Source: Bowmanella denitrificans (GTDB taxonomy: Bacteria > Pseudomonadota > Gammaproteobacteria > Enterobacterales > Alteromonadaceae). Taken from it: a stretch of 64,000 nt of DNA. Position 1 is the first letter of the stretch, and each line of letters begins with the position of its first letter. The stretch spans positions 2,589 through 66,588 of the forward strand of contig NZ_PEBU01000009.1 of the NCBI RefSeq assembly GCF_002887595.1, in the 5' to 3' direction. The translations under genes and the position numbers were made by a program. The notes under the pieces were generated by a model. The model made no database searches, was not told the origin of the DNA, and saw only the letters and a list, made by a program, of their open reading frames with translations. Below are positions 8,513 through 15,969 of the stretch, piece after piece.

Positions 8513-8758
8513 ATGGCAACACCTGCACAAGAAGAAGCGATGAGGCACTTAGCAGGCAAATTAGACATGGTGCTTCAAAGTATGTACGGAACCAAGATGG
8601 GCTTTTTTTTAACCGTTGTACCCTTTGGTGATGGAAGCCCTGGGATCAGTGACTACATTGCCAATATTGGGCGCAATGAAGCCATAGACATGCTTCGTAC
8701 CACAGCTGACCCCCTTGAATCCAACCAAGTTATGCCTGCCGCACAGGGCCAGGCTTAG
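8513..8758 (+). CDS. Hypothetical phage-element protein (81 aa)
   Basis: AAGGAG precedes this ATG by 9 bases. The protein has an N-terminal helix (QEEAMRHLAGKLDMVLQ), a hydrophobic strand (MGFFLTVVPFG) and an acidic loop-helix (NIGRNEAIDMLRTTA). The pattern resembles small conserved phage proteins with the motif YIANIGRNEAI, seen in several phages as an unnamed family. No function is known. Codon use and tight spacing match the neighbours. Confidence 0.55.
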   Translation: MATPAQEEAMRHLAGKLDMVLQSMYGTKMGFFLTVVPFGDGSPGISDYIANIGRNEAIDMLRTTADPLESNQVMPAAQGQA

Positions 8759-8770
8759 GAGCTAGATCGT

Positions 8771-8932
8771 ATGATTATGATGGAGCTAGATGTACTTATC
8801 TTACTGGCCTTGATGGCAGCACTATTGGGTTTATCGGTCAAGATTAAGGGATTGCGGGCCAAAACAGACCGGCATGAGCGCCAGCTTAAAGCGTTGTTAG
8901 AAGCCCAAGCCAAACCACCTATTAAACCATAA
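8771..8932 (+). CDS. 53-residue membrane peptide
   Basis: The frame from ATG 8771 to TAA 8930-8932 encodes a peptide with one hydrophobic helix (VLILLALMAALLGLSV, about residues 8-23) followed by a basic helix and a Pro-rich end. This is the layout of small single-pass phage membrane proteins such as Rz-like or holin-like accessories, but it is too short to assign. The upstream GGAGC is 8 bases from the start. An AACGGGC/GCCCGTT hairpin follows at 8963-8984. Confidence 0.5.
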   Translation: MIMMELDVLILLALMAALLGLSVKIKGLRAKTDRHERQLKALLEAQAKPPIKP

Positions 8933-8962
8933 ACACTATGGCATTAAGCCTGAGCACTAAGT

Positions 8963-8984
8963 AACGGGCCAGTTCGCGCCCGTT
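8963..8984 (+). terminator. Hairpin, possible weak terminator
   Basis: Perfect 7-base arms AACGGGC and GCCCGTT enclose an 8-base loop in the gap between the 53-residue peptide and the next frame. No T run follows, so factor-independent termination would be inefficient. It may mark an end of the early operon or be an RNA structure. Confidence 0.3.
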
Positions 8985-8995
8985 GCTCCCTATCT

Positions 8996-9403
8996 ATGCG
9001 CAACAATTGCATTTATCCCCGACCACCTCACCCACAGTTTTACAAACTGCGGGACTATCTTGTTGATTGCTATCAGATGCCACCAGCAAACGCTATCGAA
9101 TGGATTATTGATGCTGCACCTGCTGTACTGGACCGTGACCAGTATCAACCAAAGCTAGTAGTAAACAGTACCATTCCAGCTTTTAACCAATGCCGTTGGA
9201 CCTTAGTGGACAGTACTGGCAACAAATGTGGCTATATCACCATGCGGGCTTACCAGGACAAACCGTGGCGCGTAATCGCGTTTAGCGCTGGCTTACCGTT
9301 GATCAAGAACTTACGCCAGGATGCAACAGAAGCGGCCTTGGTTAAGCTAGGGTTAACCTGGGTGCCCGGTTACAACTACTACTTTCCACCTTTTCACCCA
9401 TAG
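8996..9403 (+). CDS. Hypothetical protein of the phage element (135 aa)
   Basis: No family was recognised. The N-terminal half is helical with conserved-looking aromatic and acidic residues (LRDYLVDCYQMPPANAIEWIID). The second half is rich in strands with three Tyr/Pro-rich turns and ends YYFPPFHP. No clear Shine-Dalgarno sequence lies before ATG 8996; a later start at the MPPANAI methionine is possible. It lies in line with the other small + strand genes and its composition resembles theirs. Confidence 0.45.
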   Translation: MRNNCIYPRPPHPQFYKLRDYLVDCYQMPPANAIEWIIDAAPAVLDRDQYQPKLVVNSTIPAFNQCRWTLVDSTGNKCGYITMRAYQDKPWRVIAFSAGLPLIKNLRQDATEAALVKLGLTWVPGYNYYFPPFHP

Positions 9404-9415
9404 TCTGAGCGGCCG

Positions 9416-9676
9416 ATGAGTTCCAATAGCAGAAGCACCACTATTTATTACGACAAAGGTTACCTGGCAGCAGAAAGAGGCCAGAGCCTTGATAGCTGCC
9501 GCTACAAGATCACACACAAGCGCCTTGATTGGATGCGCGGCTATAGGGACGCCAAGGATCAAATGGACTTTGTTCAGGGAAAGTACACCCACCGTGAAAC
9601 TTGTAACCAAAGCCAGACGCAATTAAAACTGGCTGAGCTACGCTCCCTGGTCAAATCTCAAGCCCCATCTGATTGA
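9416..9676 (+). CDS. Hypothetical protein of the phage element (86 aa)
   Basis: The 86-residue product is soluble, basic and rich in Ser, Arg and Lys. It has a Tyr-rich start (TTIYYDKGYLAAERG) and a helix containing RLDWMRGYRDAKDQ; that GYRDA-type helix is common in small phage proteins of unknown role. The start has only a weak GAGCGG upstream. It is placed between two other unassigned genes on the same strand and may be the tail of the accessory gene set of this element. Confidence 0.45.
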   Translation: MSSNSRSTTIYYDKGYLAAERGQSLDSCRYKITHKRLDWMRGYRDAKDQMDFVQGKYTHRETCNQSQTQLKLAELRSLVKSQAPSD

Positions 9677-9718
9677 GTTTTGATGTATTATGCTGCGGCT
9701 GAAATGGAGGTGTGGGCA

Positions 9719-10171
9719 ATGAAGTCCAATCAAGATAATAGAAATTTGTTTATTGCTGCGTTTATTCTGCTGGGATTGTTGGCTTTCGCTATCTGCATTT
9801 GGTTGACGGTGGTGTACCGTAAAGAGTTTGCCAAATCATCATTTGACAATGGTTACAACAGCCTGATTAGCATTTATTACAGCACTGCTGGCTCCGACTA
9901 CCGAGCAGATGCTGAGCACCTGGTACCCAGAGTTATAGATTGTTTCAACGCTAAAGCTGCGATACCAACAAGGGGTCCAACCTTTAAACATCCAGTAAAC
10001 CCTAAGAAGGTCAGAAACGCCCAGGTTCGTATGTGCGTACATAACGCCTACACAAGAATGCGGGCTGAAGACAAGGATGAGTTTAGCGGCTTGTTCAATC
10101 AGTTTAGAGTTCCGGTACCCGCTAATGAGTGGAAGAAGTTAAAGATGTATGACAGCTCATATAGAGTATAG
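9719..10171 (+). CDS. Single-pass membrane protein, unknown
   Basis: The ATG at 9719 is preceded by GGAGG and is preferred over an earlier in-frame ATG at 9680. The 150-residue product has one strong membrane helix near the N terminus (FIAAFILLGLLAFAICIWL, residues about 13-31), then a soluble C-terminal domain of about 115 residues with two Cys. It is the last gene of the phage-like block; beyond it come repeats and the host operon. The layout would suit a superinfection-exclusion or other envelope-modifying protein, but nothing in the sequence shows that. Confidence 0.5.
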   Translation: MKSNQDNRNLFIAAFILLGLLAFAICIWLTVVYRKEFAKSSFDNGYNSLISIYYSTAGSDYRADAEHLVPRVIDCFNAKAAIPTRGPTFKHPVNPKKVRNAQVRMCVHNAYTRMRAEDKDEFSGLFNQFRVPVPANEWKKLKMYDSSYRV

Positions 10172-10200
10172 GGAATGGTGGGTTAAGGTTCTCTTCATAT

Positions 10201-10219
10201 ATTGAAACACCGTTTCAAT
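10201..10219. repeat. Inverted repeat ATTGAAAC/GTTTCAAT
   Basis: Perfect 8-base arms are separated by three bases, 30 bases after the last phage-element gene. The right arm CGTTTCAAT resembles the first half of the Mu transposase site consensus (GTTTCAYT), but the AARYRCGAAA half is absent. It may be a terminator-like or protein-binding palindrome near the right edge of the element. No T run follows. Confidence 0.4.
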
Positions 10220-10310
10220 TGCCCATCCCAATCCTTCCCATTCCATCCCACTCTATCCCTGTATTTTTCTCACCCTTCCCTTTGATATTTCTCATCTCTC
10301 TTCATGTAAG

Positions 10311-10387
10311 GCAGTTGGCAGTTGGCAGTTGGCAGTTGGCAGTTGGCAGTTGGCAGTTGGCAGTTGGCAGTTGGCAGTTGGCAGTTT
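10311..10387 (+). repeat. Tandem 7-bp repeat, unit GCAGTTG, about 11 copies
   Basis: Ten perfect copies of GCAGTTG run from 10311 to 10380, followed by an eleventh that differs only in its last base (10381-10387). Single copies and short runs of the same motif, sometimes inverted (CCAACTG), reappear at 10586-10640. This is a short-unit microsatellite, expected to vary in copy number by slippage. It contains no reading frame of interest and lies between the phage-like block and the asnB operon. Confidence 0.95.
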
Positions 10388-10465
10388 AGTCTGACCCGCA
10401 CTCCTGCTCTGTCAACGGATTTCTGCTAACTGCCGACTGATTACTGACCACTTAGCTTACATCCC

Positions 10466-10553
10466 GTCGGACTCAAGTCCGACCCACGGTGCTTAGACTG
10501 GGTTTGCTGTCGAAATCAATTTCGACCCACTGTGGGTTGGGCTTAAGCCCAAC
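10466..10553. repeat. Three consecutive 18-bp palindromes
   Basis: Perfect 18-base palindromes lie at 10466-10483 (GTCGGACTCAAGTCCGAC), 10509-10526 (GTCGAAATCAATTTCGAC) and 10536-10553 (GTTGGGCTTAAGCCCAAC). Each has 8-base arms around a two-base centre. Arms differ between copies yet stay self-complementary. The flanks share GACCCAC. A fourth member is at 27787-27804. This looks like a REP-like dispersed hairpin family, here in the spacer downstream of asnB on its coding strand. Confidence 0.85.
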
Positions 10554-10681
10554 AACAATAGCTTCAAAATCCGTGGTTACTTTACAGTTGGCAGTTCAGG
10601 TCGCCCCTGCTCTGCCAACTGATTACTGCCAACTGACGACTAATTACTGACCACTTAGTTGTGCCGACCAATCCGCAACAC

Positions 10682-12691
10682 TTAAACTACCCAACCTAAT
10701 TGCTGAGCCCGGTCATAGGCCAGCTGGCTGATATCCTGTTCAATAAAATGATGATGCAGCAGCATCACCCCCAGCACATGATTTAACACGGCATCCACCT
10801 GCACTTTGTCAGCCGCAGGGGTGGCCGGGTCTTCCTGACGACGCATCAGCTCATCCACAAAGGCCGTATCAATTAACCCTGCCTGCTTAAGCTTTGCCGG
10901 GGAAGCATAGCGTTCAAACAAGCCTTTCAGCTTATTCCATTTCTTCTCGTCGGTATGCGCCGGCGGGGCCATAAAGGCGAATTTCTGCCGCTCATATAAT
11001 ACGGTTGGCAATAGGCCCTTCATAGCTTCGCGCAGTACGTACTTTTCCTTACTGCCGCGAATACGCAGCTCCGGCGGAATAGTGGCAGCATATTCCGCCA
11101 AATGATGGTCCAAAAAGGCCGGGCGGGCTTCCATGGAATTCGCCATATCGACCCTGTCGCCGCCCCAAGTCAGAATCTGCCCTTCCAGCATGGTTTTAAT
11201 CCACACATACTGGGCCTTGTCCAGAGGGTGGCGGTCTTTCAGAAAGTCCTCGTCCAGACGATCGGCAATGGCTGCACCAGGTTCATATTCGGCCAGTTCA
11301 TCACGAATGGCCGGATGCAGCAGTTGCCTGGCCAGATCCGAACATCCCAGCCAGGGCTGCAGACAGCTTGGTGTAAAGCCTACTTTGGCATTGATACGCT
11401 CAGATACGTACTCGTCTTTAGGCAGCATCGCGCCCTGAAACAGTTTGTTTGACTCCATCAAGGTGCGCTGCCATTCCTCGGCCTGTTCCGTGTCCAGTCC
11501 TTCCATGCCATGCAGGAACATGTCTTTACGAAACGCCGGATAACCAGCAAACAGCTCATCAGACCCCTCACCGGTCAGCACCACTTTATAGTCCACATGC
11601 CGTACATGCTGACTCATCATCAGCTTGGCCACCGCCAGGGTATTGTAAATAGTGCGCTCGGTATGCCAGATGGTACGGGCAAAATTGTCGTAAAGCAGGT
11701 CGGCATTGAGTTTCAGAATATCCTGCTCGGCACCTGTGGCCCTGGCCATTTCGGTGGCAATAGCGGCCTCATCATATTCATCATTGTCAAAACTGATGGT
11801 AAAAGCGCGAATAGGATCCTGACTGGCGGCAGACGCCAGACCTAAAATAGAGCATGAATCAATGCCGCCGGATAAATAACAGCCCACCGGCACATCGGCA
11901 TTCAGACGTAATTGCACCGCCTCAAGCAGATGGCTGCGTACGCCCTGAATATAGCTTTCATCGTCCAGCCTGGGTCTGGCATCCGGAGTGGGAAAATCCA
12001 TATCCCAGTATTTACTGGTTTCAATCACAAAGCGGCCATCCCGGCGCTGAATCTTCAGCATATGACCTGGCTCCACCTGGTGCACACCTTTGAAGGCTGT
12101 GGTGCCTGGCACCATCACCTGGATCAGTTGGTGAAATAGCCCCTGGCTGTCAAACTCCGGCTTAACATCCGGGTGTGCCAGCACGGTTTTAACTTCGGAG
12201 CCATACACTAACTGGCCGTTAACTTCTGTCCAGTACAACGGTTTTATGCCAAAGCGGTCACGCACCAGATACAGGCAATCCTGCTGCTCGTCGAACAGGG
12301 AAAAGGCAAACTCACCACGCAGGTGCTTGAGGGTTTCAGCCATACCCAGTCGCAGGTAAAGATGCGGGACAATCTCAGAATCACTTTTGGTTTCGAAATG
12401 CTCGCCCAGAGCAGTTAACTCACCGCGCAGGCGCTGATAATCATAAAATTCGCCATTGTGGGCGAAAATAATCTGGCCACCATGCAGGAAAAACGGCTGA
12501 CGGCCACGGTTTTCATTTAAATCAATAATAGACAGGCGGGCATGGCTCATCCCCATGCCAACACCGGCCGGGTTGCAATAGCCGTAATTGTCCGGCCCAC
12601 GGTGGTGCATAATGGCGGCCATATTAACCAACACCTGCGAATCCACCTCCTGCTCAGGCCGGGCGGCGAAAATACCTGCTATTCCACACAT
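10682..12691 (-). CDS. asnB: Asparagine synthase (glutamine-hydrolysing), AsnB type
   Basis: The 669-residue protein is a class II glutamine amidotransferase fused to an ATP-dependent synthetase domain. Cys2 after the initiator Met is the glutaminase nucleophile, with MHHRGPDNYG and SHARLSIIDL in the N-terminal domain. The C-terminal domain has the PP-loop YLSGGIDS near residue 270. It is longer than E. coli AsnB (554), as in the AsnO/AsnH-like and amidotransferase-1 groups that amidate other carboxylates. It is the last gene of a minus-strand operon with a carbamoyltransferase-like gene, a symporter and an exported protein, separated from them by a palindrome-rich spacer. It may make asparagine or amidate the product of its neighbours; the sequence does not decide. 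Confidence 0.88.
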   Translation of the reverse strand: MCGIAGIFAARPEQEVDSQVLVNMAAIMHHRGPDNYGYCNPAGVGMGMSHARLSIIDLNENRGRQPFFLHGGQIIFAHNGEFYDYQRLRGELTALGEHFETKSDSEIVPHLYLRLGMAETLKHLRGEFAFSLFDEQQDCLYLVRDRFGIKPLYWTEVNGQLVYGSEVKTVLAHPDVKPEFDSQGLFHQLIQVMVPGTTAFKGVHQVEPGHMLKIQRRDGRFVIETSKYWDMDFPTPDARPRLDDESYIQGVRSHLLEAVQLRLNADVPVGCYLSGGIDSCSILGLASAASQDPIRAFTISFDNDEYDEAAIATEMARATGAEQDILKLNADLLYDNFARTIWHTERTIYNTLAVAKLMMSQHVRHVDYKVVLTGEGSDELFAGYPAFRKDMFLHGMEGLDTEQAEEWQRTLMESNKLFQGAMLPKDEYVSERINAKVGFTPSCLQPWLGCSDLARQLLHPAIRDELAEYEPGAAIADRLDEDFLKDRHPLDKAQYVWIKTMLEGQILTWGGDRVDMANSMEARPAFLDHHLAEYAATIPPELRIRGSKEKYVLREAMKGLLPTVLYERQKFAFMAPPAHTDEKKWNKLKGLFERYASPAKLKQAGLIDTAFVDELMRRQEDPATPAADKVQVDAVLNHVLGVMLLHHHFIEQDISQLAYDRAQQLGWVV

Positions 12692-12735
12692 AAATACTCC
12701 TGTTTGTTCTGCATTAGCGGGGCTTCAACGTAGAC

Positions 12736-12838
12736 GCGATACAGGATGTATCGCCATTTTCAGTCCCCTGAAAATGCGAGCGAAGCAAAACCACGCTTTT
12801 GCGTAGCGACTCAGGACCGCAGGCAGGAAGCCGCAGGT
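12736..12838. repeat. Compound palindromic spacer inside the carbamoyltransferase-asnB operon
   Basis: Several hairpin-forming units follow one another: GCGATACA/TGTATCGC (12736-12754, loop GGA), ATTTTCAG/CTGAAAAT (12756-12775, loop four bases), a GCAAAA/TTTTGC pair just after, and a GGACC/GGTCC pair enclosing a CCGCAGG direct repeat up to about 12838. Such chains of imperfect palindromes are typical of dispersed intergenic elements (REP/BIME-like), but placed between two co-oriented genes they could also set the asnB transcript level by termination or mRNA processing. Confidence 0.7.
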
Positions 12839-12847
12839 CCGAATCAA

Positions 12848-13921
12848 CTAGATCACATCCAACACCAGCTCAGCCCGCTTCACCAGGCAGGTCAGCAGCG
12901 CCATACGCAAAAACACCGCCCCCCTGGCCTGGGAGAAATACCAGTTGTGATGGGTGTTATCCAAATCGGTGCTGAGTTCTTCGCCACGGGCCAGCGGATG
13001 CAGAATAATGGCTTCGGGTTTTAAGGGCGACGCGGCATCCAAATGGTACTTTTTGCCATACTGTTTAAAGGAGTTACCTTCCCAGGAGATGGCATTGATA
13101 TACACCACATCGGCCTGCGGCAGCACCTCGTCCAGATCATCGGCGGTCTGTACCTGCAAACCGAACTCCTCCAGTTGTTCTAACTGGCCTTCGGCGAACA
13201 TGGCCTTGCAGCTTTTATCGTTAACTACTGTTACTGTGGAAAACACCTCAGGGAAATAGCACAGCAGCTTTAATAAACTGCGTACCGTGCGCATCTTGGC
13301 TGGCAACCCCACCAGGCACAGATTGAGCGGCTCGCCCGGGTTGTCGGTGACCAGATCCGGGCGCCATTTAAAAATGGTGTACAAGTCTGCCAATGCCTGG
13401 GTGGGATGTTCATCGGTGCCGTTACCGGCATTAATAATCGGAATGCGCAAGGCATCCATCATATCCCGCACCGACGCTTCCTTAGAGTCACGCAGTACCA
13501 CGCAATCACCGTAGTTATTAAACATTTCCGCCACGTCCCGCAGGGATTCGCCCTTGGCAATTCCGGTAGTGGAGCGGTCGGTAATAGACATAATATCGCC
13601 GCCCAGGCGATGCCAGGCACTTTCAAACGACAAACGCGTGCGGGTACTGGGCTCATAAAAAGCCGAGATCAGGATCTGGCCGTTCAGGGAACTGCTGAAC
13701 CTGTCTGGGTTGGCCTCATATTTGGCGGCCAGGCGAAAGAGTTGCAGCAAGGTATCGCGGTCAAATTGATCCGACGAATAAATATGCTGATTAGACAGCT
13801 TAGCCAGGTGATCGCCTTCCTCAACGATAGCGCGCAGCAACTTTTTCGGATGGGCGTCGCCATGCACGTCAGGACGGCTGCGTTCAAACTGTATAACCTG
13901 TTCAAGGTTGGGATCTACCAT
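12848..13921 (-). CDS. Aspartate-carbamoyltransferase-like enzyme, probably altered substrate
   Basis: The 357-residue protein has the ATCase/OTCase fold with the carbamoyl-phosphate motif STRTRLSFE (residues 92-100), KGESLRD (about 123-129), HPTQALADL (172-180) and the late motif HPLARGEEL. It departs from true PyrB at aspartate-site and catalytic positions: the usual MRHP is LRDS (about 143-146), the usual YMTRxQxER loop is replaced by YINAISWEG, and HPLPR is HPLAR. Carbamoyl-phosphate binding seems kept, while the amine acceptor probably differs from aspartate. Its start overlaps the 40-residue membrane peptide by 7 bases, so it is co-translated with the symporter operon rather than with pyrimidine genes. 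It could still be a second, weak ATCase. Confidence 0.8.
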   Translation of the reverse strand: MVDPNLEQVIQFERSRPDVHGDAHPKKLLRAIVEEGDHLAKLSNQHIYSSDQFDRDTLLQLFRLAAKYEANPDRFSSSLNGQILISAFYEPSTRTRLSFESAWHRLGGDIMSITDRSTTGIAKGESLRDVAEMFNNYGDCVVLRDSKEASVRDMMDALRIPIINAGNGTDEHPTQALADLYTIFKWRPDLVTDNPGEPLNLCLVGLPAKMRTVRSLLKLLCYFPEVFSTVTVVNDKSCKAMFAEGQLEQLEEFGLQVQTADDLDEVLPQADVVYINAISWEGNSFKQYGKKYHLDAASPLKPEAIILHPLARGEELSTDLDNTHHNWYFSQARGAVFLRMALLTCLVKRAELVLDVI

Positions 13922-14037
13922 AGGTTCTTATCCTTGAGATCGCGCTGATAAAGCAGCAATAAAATAACCGGTGCCAGAGCACTACCCACCAGGGCTGCCC
14001 ACACCAATATGGCTAACAGGGATTCACTCAGATACAT
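13915..14037 (-). CDS. 40-residue membrane peptide, probable symporter accessory subunit
   Basis: A 40-residue frame (MYLSESLLAILVWAAL at the start) has one membrane helix of about 23 residues and a charged C terminus (YQRDLKDKNLW). A strong AAGGAGG lies 9 bases before the ATG. It overlaps the symporter stop by 14 bases and the carbamoyltransferase start by 7, so all three are translated in series. Several sodium-symporter families have tiny single-helix partners encoded next to them, so an accessory role is likely but unproven. The longer frame starting at 14142 is inside the symporter and is rejected. Confidence 0.65.
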   Translation of the reverse strand: MYLSESLLAILVWAALVGSALAPVILLLLYQRDLKDKNLW

Positions 14038-15454
14038 CTCTGGCCTCCTTAAAGGTTTGCCAGTCGAATTTGCCAGGAGCCAGATAGACACCAGCCAAGC
14101 AGATAAGCAGCGACACCAATGCACTACTGATGGCCGCCACATAAAAGCCCACTACGAAGTATAGGGTCAGACCACTGACGATGCCTAAGGCCATCGCCGC
14201 ACTGGCAAAACGCCCGGTCAGAGCAGGATGATATAAGCCAAACAGAATTGGCCAGATAGCGGATGCCACAAAGGCACCGGTGAAATTCAACAATGCGCCC
14301 AGGGTCGCCACTTTCGGCAGACATAGCAGCCAGGTCAGCAGCCCCAGGCCAATCACGATACGTTTATTGGCCTTGAGCAAAGTATCGCTGTCTGCCTTGG
14401 GATTAAGCAGGCGTTTGTAGCCGTCCTGCGTGATTAAATCCGACGTAGCGGCCAGCAGGCTGTCCATGCTGGACGCCAGGGCCGAAAATACCACCACAAA
14501 CACAAATACCGCACCAATACTGCCCAGCAACCTGGCCGCCACCAAAGGGCCCACCATATCGGCACTGGGCGGTACAATCCCTAAAGACAGCGCGGCCAGC
14601 GCCACAAAGCCGGTGACAATAGGAATAGGCAACCATAACAGGCCACCGGTCAGAAAGGCTTTTTTCCCCACTCCACCTTTAAAGGCAAAGGCCCTCGACC
14701 ACCAGACATTAGAATGGAATATCTCACCAATACCGAAAAAGATGTTGTTAAACAGAAACATAATCGCAGCTGGGAAGGCCAGATTGAGGAGCTCTGGCTG
14801 CAGCTCGCTGACATTTTGGTGAATCTGGCTGATGCCCACTTTGTCGATACAAAACCAGGCAATGATCACCACCCCAACCAAAATCAGAATGGACTGCACA
14901 AAGTCGGTGGCAATCACCGCTTTTAAGCCACCCAGCAAGGTATAAGCAACACAGATCAGCAAGATTGCCGTCATGCCCGTGTGGTAGTCCAGGTCACTTA
15001 AAGAGGAAAGCAAGATGCCACCGGCCATGCCCAGACTGACCAGCCAGCCCATGGCATAAAACAACGAGATAAGCATAAACACGGCCCAGGCGGTGGGGCC
15101 AAAACGAGTGCGAATAAAGTCGCCGCTGGTGAAGCCGTGCGGCATCAGAGATTTGATACGCGCCGCCATAGGCGCAAACAGAATCAAGCCCAGGGCGGCC
15201 ATGCTATAGCCAATCATGCCCCAGATACCGAACTGGTAAGCCAACTGCGGTGCCACCAGGGTAGTGTTGCTGGTGATCCAGGTCGCCATGGCGGTCGCGG
15301 TAGCAAAAGCAAACCCCACGTTACGCCCGGCCAGGGCGTAATCATCAATACTGCGATTACCCCGCCCCAGATACCAACCAAAAGCTACCCACAACAGGCC
15401 GAAGCCGATCAGGATGGCCAGCGCCAATCCCGAATCCAACTGTGCATCAAGCAT
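14024..15454 (-). CDS. Sodium:solute symporter family transporter
   Basis: The 476-residue protein is a multi-spanning (about 13 helices) SSS-family carrier. Typical motifs are the N-terminal YLGRGNRSIDDYALAGRN after helix 1, ATWITSNTTLV in helix 2, the MPHGFTSGDF loop and YTLLGGLKAVIATDFVQ. These support a sodium-coupled uptake system for a small organic molecule. I chose ATG 15454, which overlaps the preceding stop by 8 bases, over a TTG at 15481. Substrate is unknown. The divergent N-carbamoyl amidohydrolase and co-transcribed carbamoyltransferase point to a ureido, hydantoin, amide or amino-acid-like compound. The 40-residue peptide follows directly. Confidence 0.88.
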   Translation of the reverse strand: MLDAQLDSGLALAILIGFGLLWVAFGWYLGRGNRSIDDYALAGRNVGFAFATATAMATWITSNTTLVAPQLAYQFGIWGMIGYSMAALGLILFAPMAARIKSLMPHGFTSGDFIRTRFGPTAWAVFMLISLFYAMGWLVSLGMAGGILLSSLSDLDYHTGMTAILLICVAYTLLGGLKAVIATDFVQSILILVGVVIIAWFCIDKVGISQIHQNVSELQPELLNLAFPAAIMFLFNNIFFGIGEIFHSNVWWSRAFAFKGGVGKKAFLTGGLLWLPIPIVTGFVALAALSLGIVPPSADMVGPLVAARLLGSIGAVFVFVVVFSALASSMDSLLAATSDLITQDGYKRLLNPKADSDTLLKANKRIVIGLGLLTWLLCLPKVATLGALLNFTGAFVASAIWPILFGLYHPALTGRFASAAMALGIVSGLTLYFVVGFYVAAISSALVSLLICLAGVYLAPGKFDWQTFKEARDVSE

Positions 15455-15875
15455 AGTGGCCGTCACGCTCCCTGCGAACAAAACTGAGTAAGATCCCCAG
15501 CAACATTAAAAATGCCGCCAGGCCCAATACAAACAGCGCCAAAGCCTGGTAAAGGGAACGGTGTGTTACCTGCACCCGTGCCAGCTCCACCGGTGAGTGT
15601 TCACCGCTGCTGTCAATCAGCCTGGCCAGGTATTCACCATTGGCGAAACCAGACAAGGTTGCCTGGCGCTGCCCAGTGACATCAAAGGTCTGCACAGCAA
15701 CTGGCGCTGGCTTTCCTTCTACCATCTGAAAAATCTCCAGACTGTCATAGGCACTGCTGTGGTTTTCAAACTCCAGTACAAAGTAACCTTCCCTGGATTC
15801 CAGGGTTTGCGCTGCATGAACTGGGGTACAGATCATCAACAACAAGCCCAGGAGAAGCGTTGGGATCGTCCTCAT
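15447..15875 (-). CDS. Membrane-anchored periplasmic protein, unknown
   Basis: The 142-residue product has a signal peptide (TIPTLLLGLLLMICTPVHA, residues 3-21), a beta-rich periplasmic domain of about 85 residues and a C-terminal membrane helix (ALALFVLGLAAFLMLLGILL) followed by a basic tail. It is probably a type I membrane protein exposing a small Ig- or carbohydrate-fold-like domain. The ATG at 15875 has AGGAGA seven bases upstream and is preferred to one at 15896. It is first in the operon with the symporter, so it may help substrate capture or transporter assembly. No family was recognised. Confidence 0.7.
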   Translation of the reverse strand: MRTIPTLLLGLLLMICTPVHAAQTLESREGYFVLEFENHSSAYDSLEIFQMVEGKPAPVAVQTFDVTGQRQATLSGFANGEYLARLIDSSGEHSPVELARVQVTHRSLYQALALFVLGLAAFLMLLGILLSFVRRERDGHYA

Positions 15876-15969
15876 GACGTCTCCTCTGCTTAACATTTAA
15901 AGTCCATGCTAACATTTATTTGTACTCTAAACAAAATGCCGAAGATTCACTCAATTCAAAGGAGTTGTT

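Noticed and set aside
12848-13921. Simple call as PyrB
   Set aside because: Key aspartate-binding and catalytic residues are replaced and no pyrimidine genes are nearby.
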